Positions 1 to 8,101 of a stretch of DNA of 35,810 nucleotides are shown here, one piece after another. The translations under genes were made by a program, and so were the position numbers. Location of the stretch: assembly GCA_030447415.1 (NCBI GenBank), contig JAUJOZ010000040.1, positions 1-35,810 on the forward strand, written 5' to 3'. The notes beneath the pieces were generated by a model. That model had not been told where the DNA came from. It made no database searches and saw only the letters and a list, made by a program, of their open reading frames with translations. How positions within the stretch are numbered: position 1 is the first letter of the stretch; every line of letters starts with the position of its first letter. This stretch comes from Thermomicrobiales bacterium. Its GTDB lineage: Bacteria; Chloroflexota; Chloroflexia; Thermomicrobiales; UBA6265.

Positions 1-207
1 GCGCGCCGCTCGCAAGCCGCTTGTTTAGGAACTCAATCACCCGGTTCTCTTTGAGGTGAATCCCCCCCCCACACTGCGGATCGCGGGGGGGCCGCGGCGC
101 CCAAGCCCACCCCGGCGGGGCTCACACGGGGTGCGGCGAGTTGGTGGCGGACACCGGGCCGGGGGGCCGGCCAGTGTGGGGCGGCCCCGCTCGACGAAGC
201 GAATCTG
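1..207. other. Left-edge region downstream of the substrate-binding protein gene
   Basis: This is 207 bases beyond the stop of the minus-strand substrate-binding protein gene. It holds a run of nine C (62-70), a run of seven G (85-91) and a weak CCCC-GGC-GGGG hairpin at 110-120. On the minus strand a GTG at 40-38 opens a short frame reading MIEFLNKRLASGA that runs off the window edge. A permease would be expected after a LivK-type gene, but 13 residues are too few to assign it and I see no good ribosome binding site, so I do not call a gene here. Confidence 0.3.
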
Positions 208-1560
208 CTACGAAGCCGGCGGGGTGATGTAAGCGACCTGATCGAACTTGCCGCCCTTGATCTGGCCGAGGAAGACGCTCGGCTTGTCGGGGTCGCCGGT
301 CTCGGTGAAGCTGTAGGTACCGGACAGCCCGTTGAAGTTCTTCGTGTTGAACATCGCGTCGAGGATCTTGGTGCGATCCGTCTCCTGGACTTCGTCGATG
401 GCCTGCATCGCGATGATCGCCGCCTCGTAGGCGTACGTCGCGTAGGCGTCCGGGTCGTGGCCGAGGCGCTGCTGCATGCGCGCCAGCCAGTCCTTGCCGA
501 CCTCGCTCTCGAGGAACGTGGGGGGCACGCCGCCGAACGTGGCGAAGGTGCCCTCGCCCGCCTCGCCCATGGAGTCGATGAAGGCCTGGTTGAAGCAACC
601 GTCCGGCACGATGATCGTCACATCCTCAGCGGGCATCACCGAGCGCAGATCCTGCACCACCTTGCCCGGGTTGAGGTTGACGATCGCGCCGATGTGGACG
701 ATAGCGGGTCCGGCGTCGGCGATCGACGTGGCCAGCGCCTGGAAGTCCGGCGCGTCCGGCTGGTAGCCCTCGAAGCCGAGCACCTCGCCCCCGAGCTGCT
801 GGTAGTAGAGCTGGAAGGCGGCCGCCACACCCTTCCCGTAGAGCTGGTTGTCGTGCAGGATGTATGCGCTCTTGAGCCCTGTCTCGATCGCCCAGTTCGC
901 CTGCGCGCCGCCCTGGAGGTGGTCCGCGACGGTGTTGCGCATGTAGTTGCGCTTGCCGGTTGGGTAGTACTTGTCGGGCTCGCCCGGCTCCGTCACCCCC
1001 TCGACCGCCTGGGTCAACCCCGCGTAGGTGTTGGCAGGCGAAATCATGGCCATCGGCACTTGGTTGAGGATCGGGATCGAGATGGCCGCGGCGCCGGAGT
1101 TGTAGGTCCCGATGTAGACCATGCAGTCGGGGTCGTTGACGGCCTTGTTCGCGTTCTCGGACTCCTTGCCGGCGTCCCACGAGCCGGTGGACGCAATCGC
1201 GTCGTCGAGCGCCTCGTACTCGAGCGCGAAGCCGCCGGCGGCGTTGCCGAAGTCCTCGAGCGCCAGCCTGACCGATTCGCGGGAGTCGCCGCCGATCTGC
1301 TCCGAGGCCGCGATCATCGGCCAGGAGGAGTAGAACTTGATCCGACCCTTGCTCGTGTCGGTGATGTGCTGGACACCGGACCGGCCGATGGTACCGCCAC
1401 CGGCCGCGGGGGACCCATCCTGGGCACGAGCCGACGCCACCCGGAGCGCCTGGCCAATGAGGCCGGCGGAGAGGCCGAGTGCGGCCGCGCGCCGCGTGAA
1501 CTCCCGCCGGCTGATCTTCTGGGCGTGCAACTGCGCGATCAGGTCACCGATTCTCGTCAC
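208..1560 (-). CDS. Tat-exported ABC transporter substrate-binding protein, branched-chain amino acid type
   Basis: This is a 450-residue extracytoplasmic solute-binding protein of the Leu/Ile/Val (LivJ/LivK, Peripla_BP_6) type, which would capture an amino acid, amide or similar small ligand for an ABC importer. The N-terminus has a twin-arginine signal: S-R-R-E-F at residues 17-21, a hydrophobic stretch to about 38, and a likely cleavage near ASARA-Q (residues 42-47). The mature part shows family features such as DDAIASTGSWDAGKESENAN and MVYIGTYNSGAAAISIPIL, the usual alternation of the two lobes. The start is a GTG at 1560 preceded by AAGGAGG (1574-1568) with a 7-base spacer. A promoter is visible upstream on the same strand (1753-1781). 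The permease and ATPase genes are not in the window; they may lie beyond the left edge. The ligand cannot be told from sequence alone. Confidence 0.9.
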   Translation of the reverse strand: MTRIGDLIAQLHAQKISRREFTRRAAALGLSAGLIGQALRVASARAQDGSPAAGGGTIGRSGVQHITDTSKGRIKFYSSWPMIAASEQIGGDSRESVRLALEDFGNAAGGFALEYEALDDAIASTGSWDAGKESENANKAVNDPDCMVYIGTYNSGAAAISIPILNQVPMAMISPANTYAGLTQAVEGVTEPGEPDKYYPTGKRNYMRNTVADHLQGGAQANWAIETGLKSAYILHDNQLYGKGVAAAFQLYYQQLGGEVLGFEGYQPDAPDFQALATSIADAGPAIVHIGAIVNLNPGKVVQDLRSVMPAEDVTIIVPDGCFNQAFIDSMGEAGEGTFATFGGVPPTFLESEVGKDWLARMQQRLGHDPDAYATYAYEAAIIAMQAIDEVQETDRTKILDAMFNTKNFNGLSGTYSFTETGDPDKPSVFLGQIKGGKFDQVAYITPPAS

Positions 1561-1752
1561 GTCCTCGCCTCCTTGATCCGTCCCCGGCCGGCCCCATCGC
1601 CGACCGCCGCGGGCACCCGCCCGCTATTGCGCCACGGAACCCGGATCCCACACCTGGTTAGGGAACGCGCATCCGCCGGAAAGGAGACCGCGAACCGTTT
1701 CCACGCGCTGGGAACCGAGTCTTACTACCTAGGACCTTTTTGACGATTCGGC

Positions 1753-1781
1753 AGCATAGCGTAGCCCTGTCGGTGTGTCAA
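1753..1781 (-). promoter_or_regulatory. Sigma-70-type promoter for the substrate-binding protein gene
   Basis: On the minus strand a perfect TTGACA (1781-1776) is followed by a 17-base spacer and TATGCT (1758-1753, 4 of 6 to TATAAT). Transcription would start near 1746, giving a leader of about 185 bases before the GTG at 1560. This is the best promoter match I found in the window. Confidence 0.6.
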
Positions 1782-1947
1782 AGTGGGACCAATGTCTTAC
1801 GCCTCCCAGCCAAGGACGCGACGGCCGGGGCTGTTCCCGTTGCAAGCCGCGGCGCGACCGGCGGACGGGGTGTGCGGGCGCACGGTCGTGCGCTCCTACA
1901 ATGTAGACGTCCGGCGGGAGTGCCATCGTTGGATATTCGCGGGCTGG

Positions 1948-1954
1948 AAGGAGG
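1948..1954 (+). promoter_or_regulatory. Ribosome binding site deciding the oxidoreductase start
   Basis: AAGGAGG lies 10 bases before a GTG at 1965. It supports starting the oxidoreductase there rather than at the upstream in-frame codon at 1740. The protein from 1965 begins about 15 residues before the FAD-binding GxGxxG motif, as is normal for this family. Confidence 0.65.
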
Positions 1955-1964
1955 ACGCGTCACG

Positions 1965-3179
1965 GTGGCCGCGCCGCTGAACCGCATCGCAGACCCGCCC
2001 AGGGCGGCCGACGTGGTCGTCGTCGGGGGCGGGATCGTCGGTGCCGCCAGTGCGTTCTGGCTCGCCCGCGCCGGCCACCGGCCGGTGCTGGTCGAGCGCG
2101 CGGCGGCGCTTGCGAGCGCGACGACGGCCGCCTCCGTCCATGGCGTCCGTGCCCAGTGGACCGACCCTGAGAACGTGGCGATGATTCGGGAAAGCCTGGA
2201 CCTCTTCGCCCGCTTCCCCGAGGTCTTGTACCTTCCCCCCGCCGAGGCCGACATCGGACTCACGCGGCAGGGGTATCTCTTCGCCTCGACCGACCCAGGT
2301 CAACGAGACGCCCTCCGCGCGCGTGTCGAGCGCCAGCATGAACTGGGCCTCGCCGACGTCGCGCTGCTCGACGGCGAGGCGGTGCGGCGCCGGTTCCCCT
2401 GGCTGACCCGCGAGGTCACGGCCGCCACCTTTCGCGCTGGCGATGGCTGGCTCGACGGCCGCCGGGCGGCGACGCTCTTCGCCCGCGCCTCGGGTGCTCC
2501 AATCCTGCTCGGTACGGAGGTGTTGGAGATCGAGCGCGTCGGGGACCGCGTCGTCGGCGTGGCCACGAGCCGGGGCCGCGTCGCGACGGACACGGTCGTC
2601 CTGGCGACCGGGCCGTTCACCGCGGGACCGACCGGGCTCGCCGGCGAGCCGCTGCCGCTCACCCTCCTCCGCCGCCATCGGCTCATCCTCGCGCCCCACC
2701 CCGGCATCCCCCAGGACGCGCCAATGACCATCGACGCCGACACCGGCGCCCACTGGCGTCCCCACGGTGGCGGCGCCGTCCTGGCGTGGCCGCTTCCGGA
2801 ACCGGCCATGCCGCCGGCCTTTCCCGTCCCACCCGATCCCAGCTTTCCCGCCCTCGTGCTGCACGACCCGCGCGGGGTCAGCCGCCTCGCTCCATTCTGG
2901 CGGGACGTGGCCGCCACGATCCCCGCAGTCGATCTCGACCTCGTCGCCGGTCAGTACACGATGACACCGGACCACAAGCCGTTGATCGGCCCCGCCGCCC
3001 ACACCGTCGGTCTTTGGCTCCACACCGGCTACAGCGGCCACGGCGTGATGGGTAGCCCCAGCGGCGGTCGTCTCCTCGCCGACCTCATCACCGGCCGCGT
3101 CCCGGATGCGGCCAACCCGTTTCGACTGGGCCGCTTCGCCGAGGGAGTCGGGTTAGAGGTCGAGCGCGGGGTGCTGTAA
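1965..3179 (+). CDS. FAD-dependent oxidoreductase, DAO (glycine/sarcosine oxidase-like) family
   Basis: This 404-residue flavoprotein has the D-amino-acid-oxidase fold. The N-terminal Rossmann dinucleotide-binding motif VVVGGGIVGAASAFWLARAG is followed about ten residues later by an acidic residue in LVERAAAL, as expected for binding the FAD ribose. The C-terminal part has the typical PDHKPLIGPA and HTGYSGHGVMGSPSGGRLLA segments, which in relatives cover the flavin isoalloxazine ring. Members oxidise secondary or primary amines such as sarcosine, glycine, proline or dimethylglycine to imines; which substrate applies here cannot be read from the sequence. The GTG start is set by AAGGAGG at 1948-1954. 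It stands alone, divergent from the substrate-binding protein gene, and no tetrahydrofolate (GcvT-like) partner is adjacent. Confidence 0.85.
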   Translation: MAAPLNRIADPPRAADVVVVGGGIVGAASAFWLARAGHRPVLVERAAALASATTAASVHGVRAQWTDPENVAMIRESLDLFARFPEVLYLPPAEADIGLTRQGYLFASTDPGQRDALRARVERQHELGLADVALLDGEAVRRRFPWLTREVTAATFRAGDGWLDGRRAATLFARASGAPILLGTEVLEIERVGDRVVGVATSRGRVATDTVVLATGPFTAGPTGLAGEPLPLTLLRRHRLILAPHPGIPQDAPMTIDADTGAHWRPHGGGAVLAWPLPEPAMPPAFPVPPDPSFPALVLHDPRGVSRLAPFWRDVAATIPAVDLDLVAGQYTMTPDHKPLIGPAAHTVGLWLHTGYSGHGVMGSPSGGRLLADLITGRVPDAANPFRLGRFAEGVGLEVERGVL

Positions 3180-3657
3180 AGCGGTGGCAGGCGACGCTGG
3201 GTTCCTCTCCGCCGCGAACGGGGACGAGGGATGGTTCCCCTATTTGCCACATCCCGGCACCGCCTTAACAGACCCTCTCTAAATTGGACAGGCGTTCTTG
3301 GCGTTCGGCTATCGGAGTGGCGAGCGGGACCTGGGTAGCGCCCGATGCCCTCTCGGGACTGTCCCCCCGTCATCCGGGACCCCAGCGCTCACCTGCGATA
3401 CACCGAGCCCCTCCCGTCGCGGGCAACCTGGCAGTCATTCGCGGGCCGCCGCGTATCGCTCCCCGGCCTCGATGGATCGGCGCGCCACAGGTTTGAGCCC
3501 ATGATCGCGTGGGGGACGCCATTACCGTGCCGGTGGGGCTGGCCGGCGGGCACACATCTCTTGCCGACTTGCCGTCTTGCCGTCTTGCCGCCTCGTGGCA
3601 CAGCGGCTGCAACGGACACCCGCACCGGTCGACGCGGGTGAAGTTGGGGATCGACGT
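3180..3657. other. Intergenic region with a short tandem repeat
   Basis: The 478 bases between the oxidoreductase and the next gene hold no convincing gene. Several overlapping open frames occur on both strands, but their translations are low-complexity and Arg/Pro/Ser-rich, as expected for GC-rich non-coding DNA. There is a relatively AT-rich patch near 3260-3295 that could hold a promoter, and a four-copy octamer repeat at 3560-3591. Confidence 0.5.
3560..3591 (+). repeat. Four tandem copies of the octamer CTTGCCGN
   Basis: The units are CTTGCCGA, CTTGCCGT, CTTGCCGT and CTTGCCGC, contiguous and differing only in the last base. It sits 66 bases before the ATG of the next gene. Being 8 bp, changes in copy number would not preserve frame, which fits a non-coding place. 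Confidence 0.85.
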
Positions 3658-4182
3658 ATGAACGACAGCGACGCCTGGTTCGACGCTGATCCCAGCGATG
3701 GTGCGCGCACCGGCAATGGCCGCGGTCCACGGGACGCCATCGCCGCCGCGCGGCGCGCGCTGGAGCCGGTCAGGGTCTCGCTGACGGAGGCTGGGTTCTA
3801 CGCCTACGGTACCGTAGACGACGCCAACCGCTGGACGATCGCCGCCGACGACGAAGCCGGGCGGATCGACGTCCGGGTCGGCGCGGACGGGTTCGAGGTC
3901 GAGCTGTGGACGTCGTCTCCGGGCCTCTACGCCGACGAGGAGAACGAGTTCCGCCGCCGGGCGCGGGAGCGACTGGCCCGAATCGTCCTACCTAACATCG
4001 CGCGCGGGTTCCTCCAGCCCCACCAGAGCGCCACGTGGGACGAGGTCGACCAAGGCGTCGCGGTCCGCCTCCGCTACGAGTTGCCCTTCACCCGGGGCGA
4101 CACCGTCGGCGCCTTCGTCCGCGGGAAGCTGCCGGAACTGGAGACCCTGCTCGCCTTCGTCGAGTCTCAGGTCACGTCGTAA
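3658..4182 (+). CDS. Conserved-looking hypothetical protein, 174 residues
   Basis: I do not recognise the family. The protein is soluble, acidic and has no signal peptide or membrane segment. After a disordered-looking N-terminus (residues 1-25, rich in D, G and R) it shows an alternating pattern of predicted helices and strands: a helix near RAALEPVRVSLTEAGF, strands near RWTIAADD, GRIDVRVG and GFEVELWT, an arginine-rich helix near EFRRRARERLARIV, and a final helix LPELETLLAFVESQV. This alpha/beta layout is loosely like small chaperone-like or YbjN-like domains, but that is only a resemblance. The ATG at 3658 is chosen because the frame upstream of it runs through the octamer repeat. The ribosome binding site is weak. 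Codon use agrees with its neighbours. Confidence 0.6.
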   Translation: MNDSDAWFDADPSDGARTGNGRGPRDAIAAARRALEPVRVSLTEAGFYAYGTVDDANRWTIAADDEAGRIDVRVGADGFEVELWTSSPGLYADEENEFRRRARERLARIVLPNIARGFLQPHQSATWDEVDQGVAVRLRYELPFTRGDTVGAFVRGKLPELETLLAFVESQVTS

Positions 4183-4287
4183 GGCAGGTCGCGGGCGGCA
4201 GAAGGGCGGTAGCGGCGAGGACTGACTCGCCCGGTTCGCCACCGCGTTGTCGCGATTCCCACCCAAGGCGCCGCGATAGCCCGTCGC

Positions 4288-4293
4288 TATACT
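4288..4293 (+). promoter_or_regulatory. Possible -10 box (TATACT) before adenine deaminase
   Basis: TATACT matches the -10 consensus at 5 of 6 positions and lies 48 bases before the chosen ATG at 4341, in an otherwise very GC-rich gap. No good -35 box is seen 16-18 bases upstream, so this is a weak call. Confidence 0.3.
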
Positions 4294-4340
4294 GCGCCGC
4301 ACATTGAAACGGCGTGGCACGGCGGTGGAAGGGGTGGCGC

Positions 4341-6078
4341 ATGGGAGAGCGCGGGACGCTCGGCGGGAACGGCGTGGCCTTTGATGTGGCGCGGTGGCGG
4401 CGGCGGCTGGCGGTGGCACACGGCAAGGAGCCGGCCGACCTGGTGATCGCCGGCGGCCAGGTCGTCGATGTCTTCGGCGGGGAATTGCTCACCGCCGACG
4501 TGGCAATCGTTGACGGGACCGTCGCCGGGGTCGGCGCCTACCCGAACGCGCGGGAGCGGATCGACATCGCGGGCAAGACCGTTGCCCCATCATTCATCGA
4601 CGCCCACGTTCACCTCGAAAGCTCGCTCGTCTGGGTGCCGGAGTTTGCGCGCGCGGTCATCCCGCACGGCACTGGCGCCGTCGTCACCGACCCCCACGAG
4701 ATCGCCAACGTCGCCGGGCTGCCCGGGATCGAGGCCGTGCGCGCTGCCACGGCCGGGCTGCCGCTGCGAATCGCTTTCACCGTCCCCTCCTGCGTGCCGG
4801 CGAGCCCGCACGAGAGCCCCGGCGCCGTCTTCGGCGTCGACGAGATCGCCGGCGCGCTCGCCTGGCCGGAGGCGGTCGGTCTCGGCGAGCTGATGAACTT
4901 CCCGGGCGTCCTCGCCGGCGACGCCGACATCGCCGCCAAGCTGGCCGCGTCCGCCGGCACCCGCCGCGATGGCCATGCGCCCGGGCTGCGCGGCTCGGCG
5001 CTCCAGGCATACACCAGCTCGGGGGTCGGCTCGGATCACGAGTCGACTCACCTCGACGAAGCCCGCGAGAAACTACGCGCCGGTCTGATGGTGATGATCC
5101 GGGAAGGCTCCACCGAGCAGAACCTGCGCGACCTGCTGCCGCTGGTCACCGACCGCACCTACGGCCGCTGCTGCTTCGCCTCCGACGACCGCGACTGCCA
5201 TACCCTGCTCCACGACGGGCACATCGACGCCATCCTCCGCCTCGCCATCGCCGAGGGGCTCGACCCCGTTCGCGCGATCCGGATGGCAACCTGGAACGCG
5301 GCGGATTACTGGCGCCTGGACGGAATCGGGGCCGTAGCGCCGGGCTACGAGGCGAACCTCGTCGTCCTGGACGACCTGCACCGGGTGGAGGTCGCTCTCA
5401 CCTTCTACCGCGGGCGAGTCGTCGCCCGGGGCGGCACGCCGGAGCCCGGCGCGCTCGCGGCGAGCGGGGGGAATGCGCCGGCCGGACTGCGCGACACGGT
5501 GCGGTTGGCGCCGCTGGCGCTGCGAGACCTGCGCCTGCCCCCGGAGGCCGCGCGGGTCGCGGTGGAGGCGGTGCCGGGGCAAATCGTCACCCAGGCGGTG
5601 TCGGTCGAGCCGGCCGTGCGCGACGGGTGGGCGGTCGCGGCCCCGGAGCGGGACCTGCTCAAGCTGGTCTGCGTGGAGCGCCACCACGCCACCGGCCGAG
5701 TCGGCGTCGGCTACGCCCGTGGCTTCGGACTGCGCCGGGGGGCCCTTGCCAGCACTATCGCCCATGACGCCCACAACGTCGTCGCCGTCGGCGCGGACGA
5801 CGCCGATCTACTCGCCGCCGTCGCCACGGTGGCGGAAAGCCAGGGCGGCTTGGCGGCGGTCGCCGAGGGCCGGGTCCTCGCTCACTTGCCGCTCCCGATC
5901 GCGGGCATCCTGTCGGATCGCCCGCTGCCGGAGGTCGCCGCCGCCTACGAGGCGCTGGAATCGGCCGCCCGCGACCTCGGCAGCGGGCTCCCCTCCCTTC
6001 GGCCTGCTTGCCTTCATGGCCCTTTCCGTCATCCCGGAAGCGCGCGTCACCGACCGCGGCTTCGTGCGCGTCGGGTGA
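4341..6078 (+). CDS. ade: Adenine deaminase, reading frame broken near the C-terminus
   Basis: Adenine deaminase (amidohydrolase superfamily) converts adenine to hypoxanthine and ammonia in purine salvage. The metal-site motif IDAHVHLESS (histidines 89 and 91 from the ATG), then DPHEIANV, PSCVPASPHES, GELMNFPGV, DGHAPGLRG, MIREGSTEQNL and FASDDRD follow the order known for Ade. Near 5990-5997 the frame shifts: the frame continues for about 100 unrelated Arg/Pro-rich residues to 6296, while the typical C-terminus (FMALSVIPEARVTDRGF) lies in the +1 frame ending at 6078. Removing one C from the CCCC run at 5990-5993 restores a 578-residue protein, close to the usual length of just under 600. The ATG at 4341 has GGAAGGGG upstream; a GTG at 4314 is the alternative. 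The break may be a sequencing error or a true mutation. Confidence 0.88.
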
Positions 6079-6186
6079 GCGGAGGCGCCGAGGAGCCGGT
6101 GAGTCGGCAGACGGTAGGGGCGCTGCTTGCCGCGCTCCCCCGCGCTGACGCAAGACCCACGGCCCCCAACATCGCTGCCACGACGA

Positions 6187-6242
6187 CCGCGGAGTGGTCC
6201 GCGGACCCGTTCCCTCGGCGAGGACGGGCACGGGTGCCCGTC
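6187..6242 (+). terminator. Two adjacent hairpins after adenine deaminase
   Basis: CCGCGGA pairs with TCCGCGG around a GTGG loop (6187-6204), and a second perfect arm pair (GACGGGCAC with GTGCCCGTC, 6223-6242) follows 18 bases later. Neither has a T-run, so this is a hairpin-only terminator candidate between ade and nadB. If the frameshifted tail of ade were really translated to 6296, these hairpins would lie inside it, which argues for the stop at 6078 as the natural end. Confidence 0.45.
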
Positions 6243-6319
6243 GTCCGGCGCGTCGGATTCGTGTCGCTGTTACCCTTCCTCTATGCACGCCGCTGACCCC
6301 GAATCGTCTTATCAGCACG

Positions 6320-8065
6320 ATGTCTCCCGCCCGCTCAAGCGCCGACACGGAGACAGTTCGATGTCGTCGTGGTTGGCGCCGGAGTGGCGGGACTCGCCTT
6401 CACGCTCCGCTTGCGGGATGGCAGGCGAGTCGCGCTGCTGACGAAGGGGCGCTCGGCGAAAGCAACACCCGCTACGCGCAGGGCGGCCTCGCCGCCGCGG
6501 TCGGCCGCGACGACGACCCCGCGCTGCACGAAGCCGACACCCTCGTCGCTGGGCGCCGGCCTGTGCGACCCCGACGCGGTGCGACGGCTGGTCGAGGGCG
6601 GGCCAGGGCGGTGGCCTGGCTCCTCGCGCTCGGGACTCGCTTCGACCGGGGCGGCCCGGCCGGAGAACTCCTCCTCGGGCGCGAGGCGGCGCACAGCCGC
6701 CGCCGCGTCCTCCACGCCGGCGGCGACGCCACCGGCGCGGAGAGCGCGGGGGTGCGCGGTGCCCGGCTCCGCGCGCACGCGGCCATCCCGGTCGTCGAGG
6801 GCGCCGTCGCCCTCGATCTCCTGGTCGACGGCGGTCGCTGCGGCGGCGTGGTCGCTCAGCTCACGCCCGACGGGCCTGCCGTCGCCCTGGAAGCGCCGCT
6901 GACGGTCCTTGCCAACGGCGGCGCCGGCCAGCTTTGGGCGACGACCTCGAACCCCGGCGGCGCAACGGCCGACGGGTTGGCGATGGCGCTGCGCGCCGGG
7001 GTGGCGGTCGCCGATCTGGAGTTCGCCCAGTTTCACCCCACGGTCCTCACCCTCGCGGGCGGTGCCCCCTTCCTCATCTCCGAGGCAGTGCGCGGCGAGG
7101 GAGCCTATCTCCGCGCCGCGAGTGGGGACCGTTTCCTAGCGGCGGGCGGGGCCACTCCCCACCCGCTGGCCGAGCTGGCGCCGCGCGACGTGGTCGCTCG
7201 CGCCATCCAGCGCCAGATGGCAGCCGATGGCGCCGACCACGTCTTCCTTGACCTGCGCCATCTCGACGGACCGGCGATGCGCCAGCGCTTCCCAACCATC
7301 GCCCGGGAGTTGGCGGCGCGCGGCCTCGGCCTGGCGACGGACCTCATCCCCGTCGCCCCGGCCGCCCACTACTTCATGGGCGGCATCGTCGCCGGCCCAA
7401 CCGGCGAGACGAGCCTGCCGAGGCTCCTGGCGCTCGGCGAGGTGGCCTGCACCGGCGTCCACGGTGCCAACCGGCTGGCAAGCAACTCCCTCCTGGAGGG
7501 CCTCGTCTTCGGTCTCGCCGCGGCCGACGCGCTGGACGAGGGGTTGCTGGTCGGCGTGGGTAGCACCTGGGAGAGAGGAGCGGGGGGCAGGACCGACTCC
7601 CTCGTGGAGAATGGACCGCCACCGATCCCGTCTGCGGACTCCGCAGCGACCCGGTCGACCGCCGACGTGGCGACCCTCCGCGGACGGCTGCAACGGATCA
7701 TGAGCCGGCACGTCGCCGTCGTCCGCGACGCGAGCGGTCTGGCGGAGGCGGCACGTGAGATCGCCGAGATCGCGGCCCAGTCCGCAGCGGGCGGCACGAG
7801 CGCTGAGGTGCTCGAGCGCGGCGAGAGCGACCCGATCCTGCGCGCCGCGTGGGAACTGCGCAACCTCATCCAAGCGGCGGGCGCCGTGACCGCCGCCGCG
7901 ACCCGCCGCGAGGAGAGCCGCGGCGCCCACTTCCGCGCCGACTTCCCCGCCGCCGACCCCGCGCTCGCAGGGCGGCACCTGGTTCTCGGCGGTGAGCCCA
8001 GCACGGGCTGGCGCTTCTCCACGCTGGCCGAGGCGCGAAGCGCCGGCGAGCCGCTTTCCCGGTAG
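6320..8065 (+). CDS. nadB: L-aspartate oxidase with several single-base frame breaks near the N-terminus
   Basis: NadB oxidises L-aspartate to iminoaspartate, the first step of de novo NAD synthesis. The expected protein can be read only by moving between frames: the FAD motif FDVVVVGAGVAGLAF and LLTKG are in one frame (to about 6446), SNTRYAQGGLAAAVG in another (to about 6550), GLCDPDAVRRLVEGGP back in the first (to about 6608), then the rest in a single frame to 8065. Restoring one G in GGGG (6446-6449), removing one from GGG (6551-6553) and restoring one in GGG (6606-6608) gives a continuous NadB sequence. Later motifs are intact: PRDVVARAI, APAAHYFMGG and SRGAHFRADFP, with the helical C-terminal domain. 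The start is unclear; ATG 6320 or ATG 6283 would each need one further shift to reach the FAD motif. nadA and nadC are not adjacent. Confidence 0.85.
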   Translation: MSPARSSADTETVRCRRGWRRSGGTRLHAPLAGWQASRAADEGALGESNTRYAQGGLAAAVGRDDDPALHEADTLVAGRRPVRPRRGATAGRGRARAVAWLLALGTRFDRGGPAGELLLGREAAHSRRRVLHAGGDATGAESAGVRGARLRAHAAIPVVEGAVALDLLVDGGRCGGVVAQLTPDGPAVALEAPLTVLANGGAGQLWATTSNPGGATADGLAMALRAGVAVADLEFAQFHPTVLTLAGGAPFLISEAVRGEGAYLRAASGDRFLAAGGATPHPLAELAPRDVVARAIQRQMAADGADHVFLDLRHLDGPAMRQRFPTIARELAARGLGLATDLIPVAPAAHYFMGGIVAGPTGETSLPRLLALGEVACTGVHGANRLASNSLLEGLVFGLAAADALDEGLLVGVGSTWERGAGGRTDSLVENGPPPIPSADSAATRSTADVATLRGRLQRIMSRHVAVVRDASGLAEAAREIAEIAAQSAAGGTSAEVLERGESDPILRAAWELRNLIQAAGAVTAAATRREESRGAHFRADFPAADPALAGRHLVLGGEPSTGWRFSTLAEARSAGEPLSR

Positions 8066-8101
8066 GAGCAACCGCCCCTGCGCGAGGTGCCAGGGTCGCG
8101 C

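Larger units (their letters stand above)
1561..1964. other. Divergent intergenic region
   Basis: This stretch separates the minus-strand binding-protein gene from the plus-strand oxidoreductase. It contains the minus-strand promoter at 1753-1781 and its long leader, and a plus-strand TACAAT (1897-1902) that could be the -10 box of the oxidoreductase, though no matching -35 box is seen at 16-18 bases. An in-frame ATG-type extension of the oxidoreductase reaches back to 1740, but its translation is unlike the protein family and it overlaps the promoter, so I treat it as non-coding. Confidence 0.5.

Noticed and set aside
1..40. Possible start of a permease gene on the minus strand
   Set aside because: Only 13 residues are visible, with no good ribosome binding site; it is plausible from context but not supported.
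457..1743. 428-residue open frame on the plus strand
   Set aside because: It is antisense to the substrate-binding protein gene and Val/Arg/Asp-rich, the usual mirror image of a GC-rich gene; no family motif.
3560..3591. Tandem repeat considered as a CRISPR array
   Set aside because: Units are 8 bases with no spacers; no cas genes are present.
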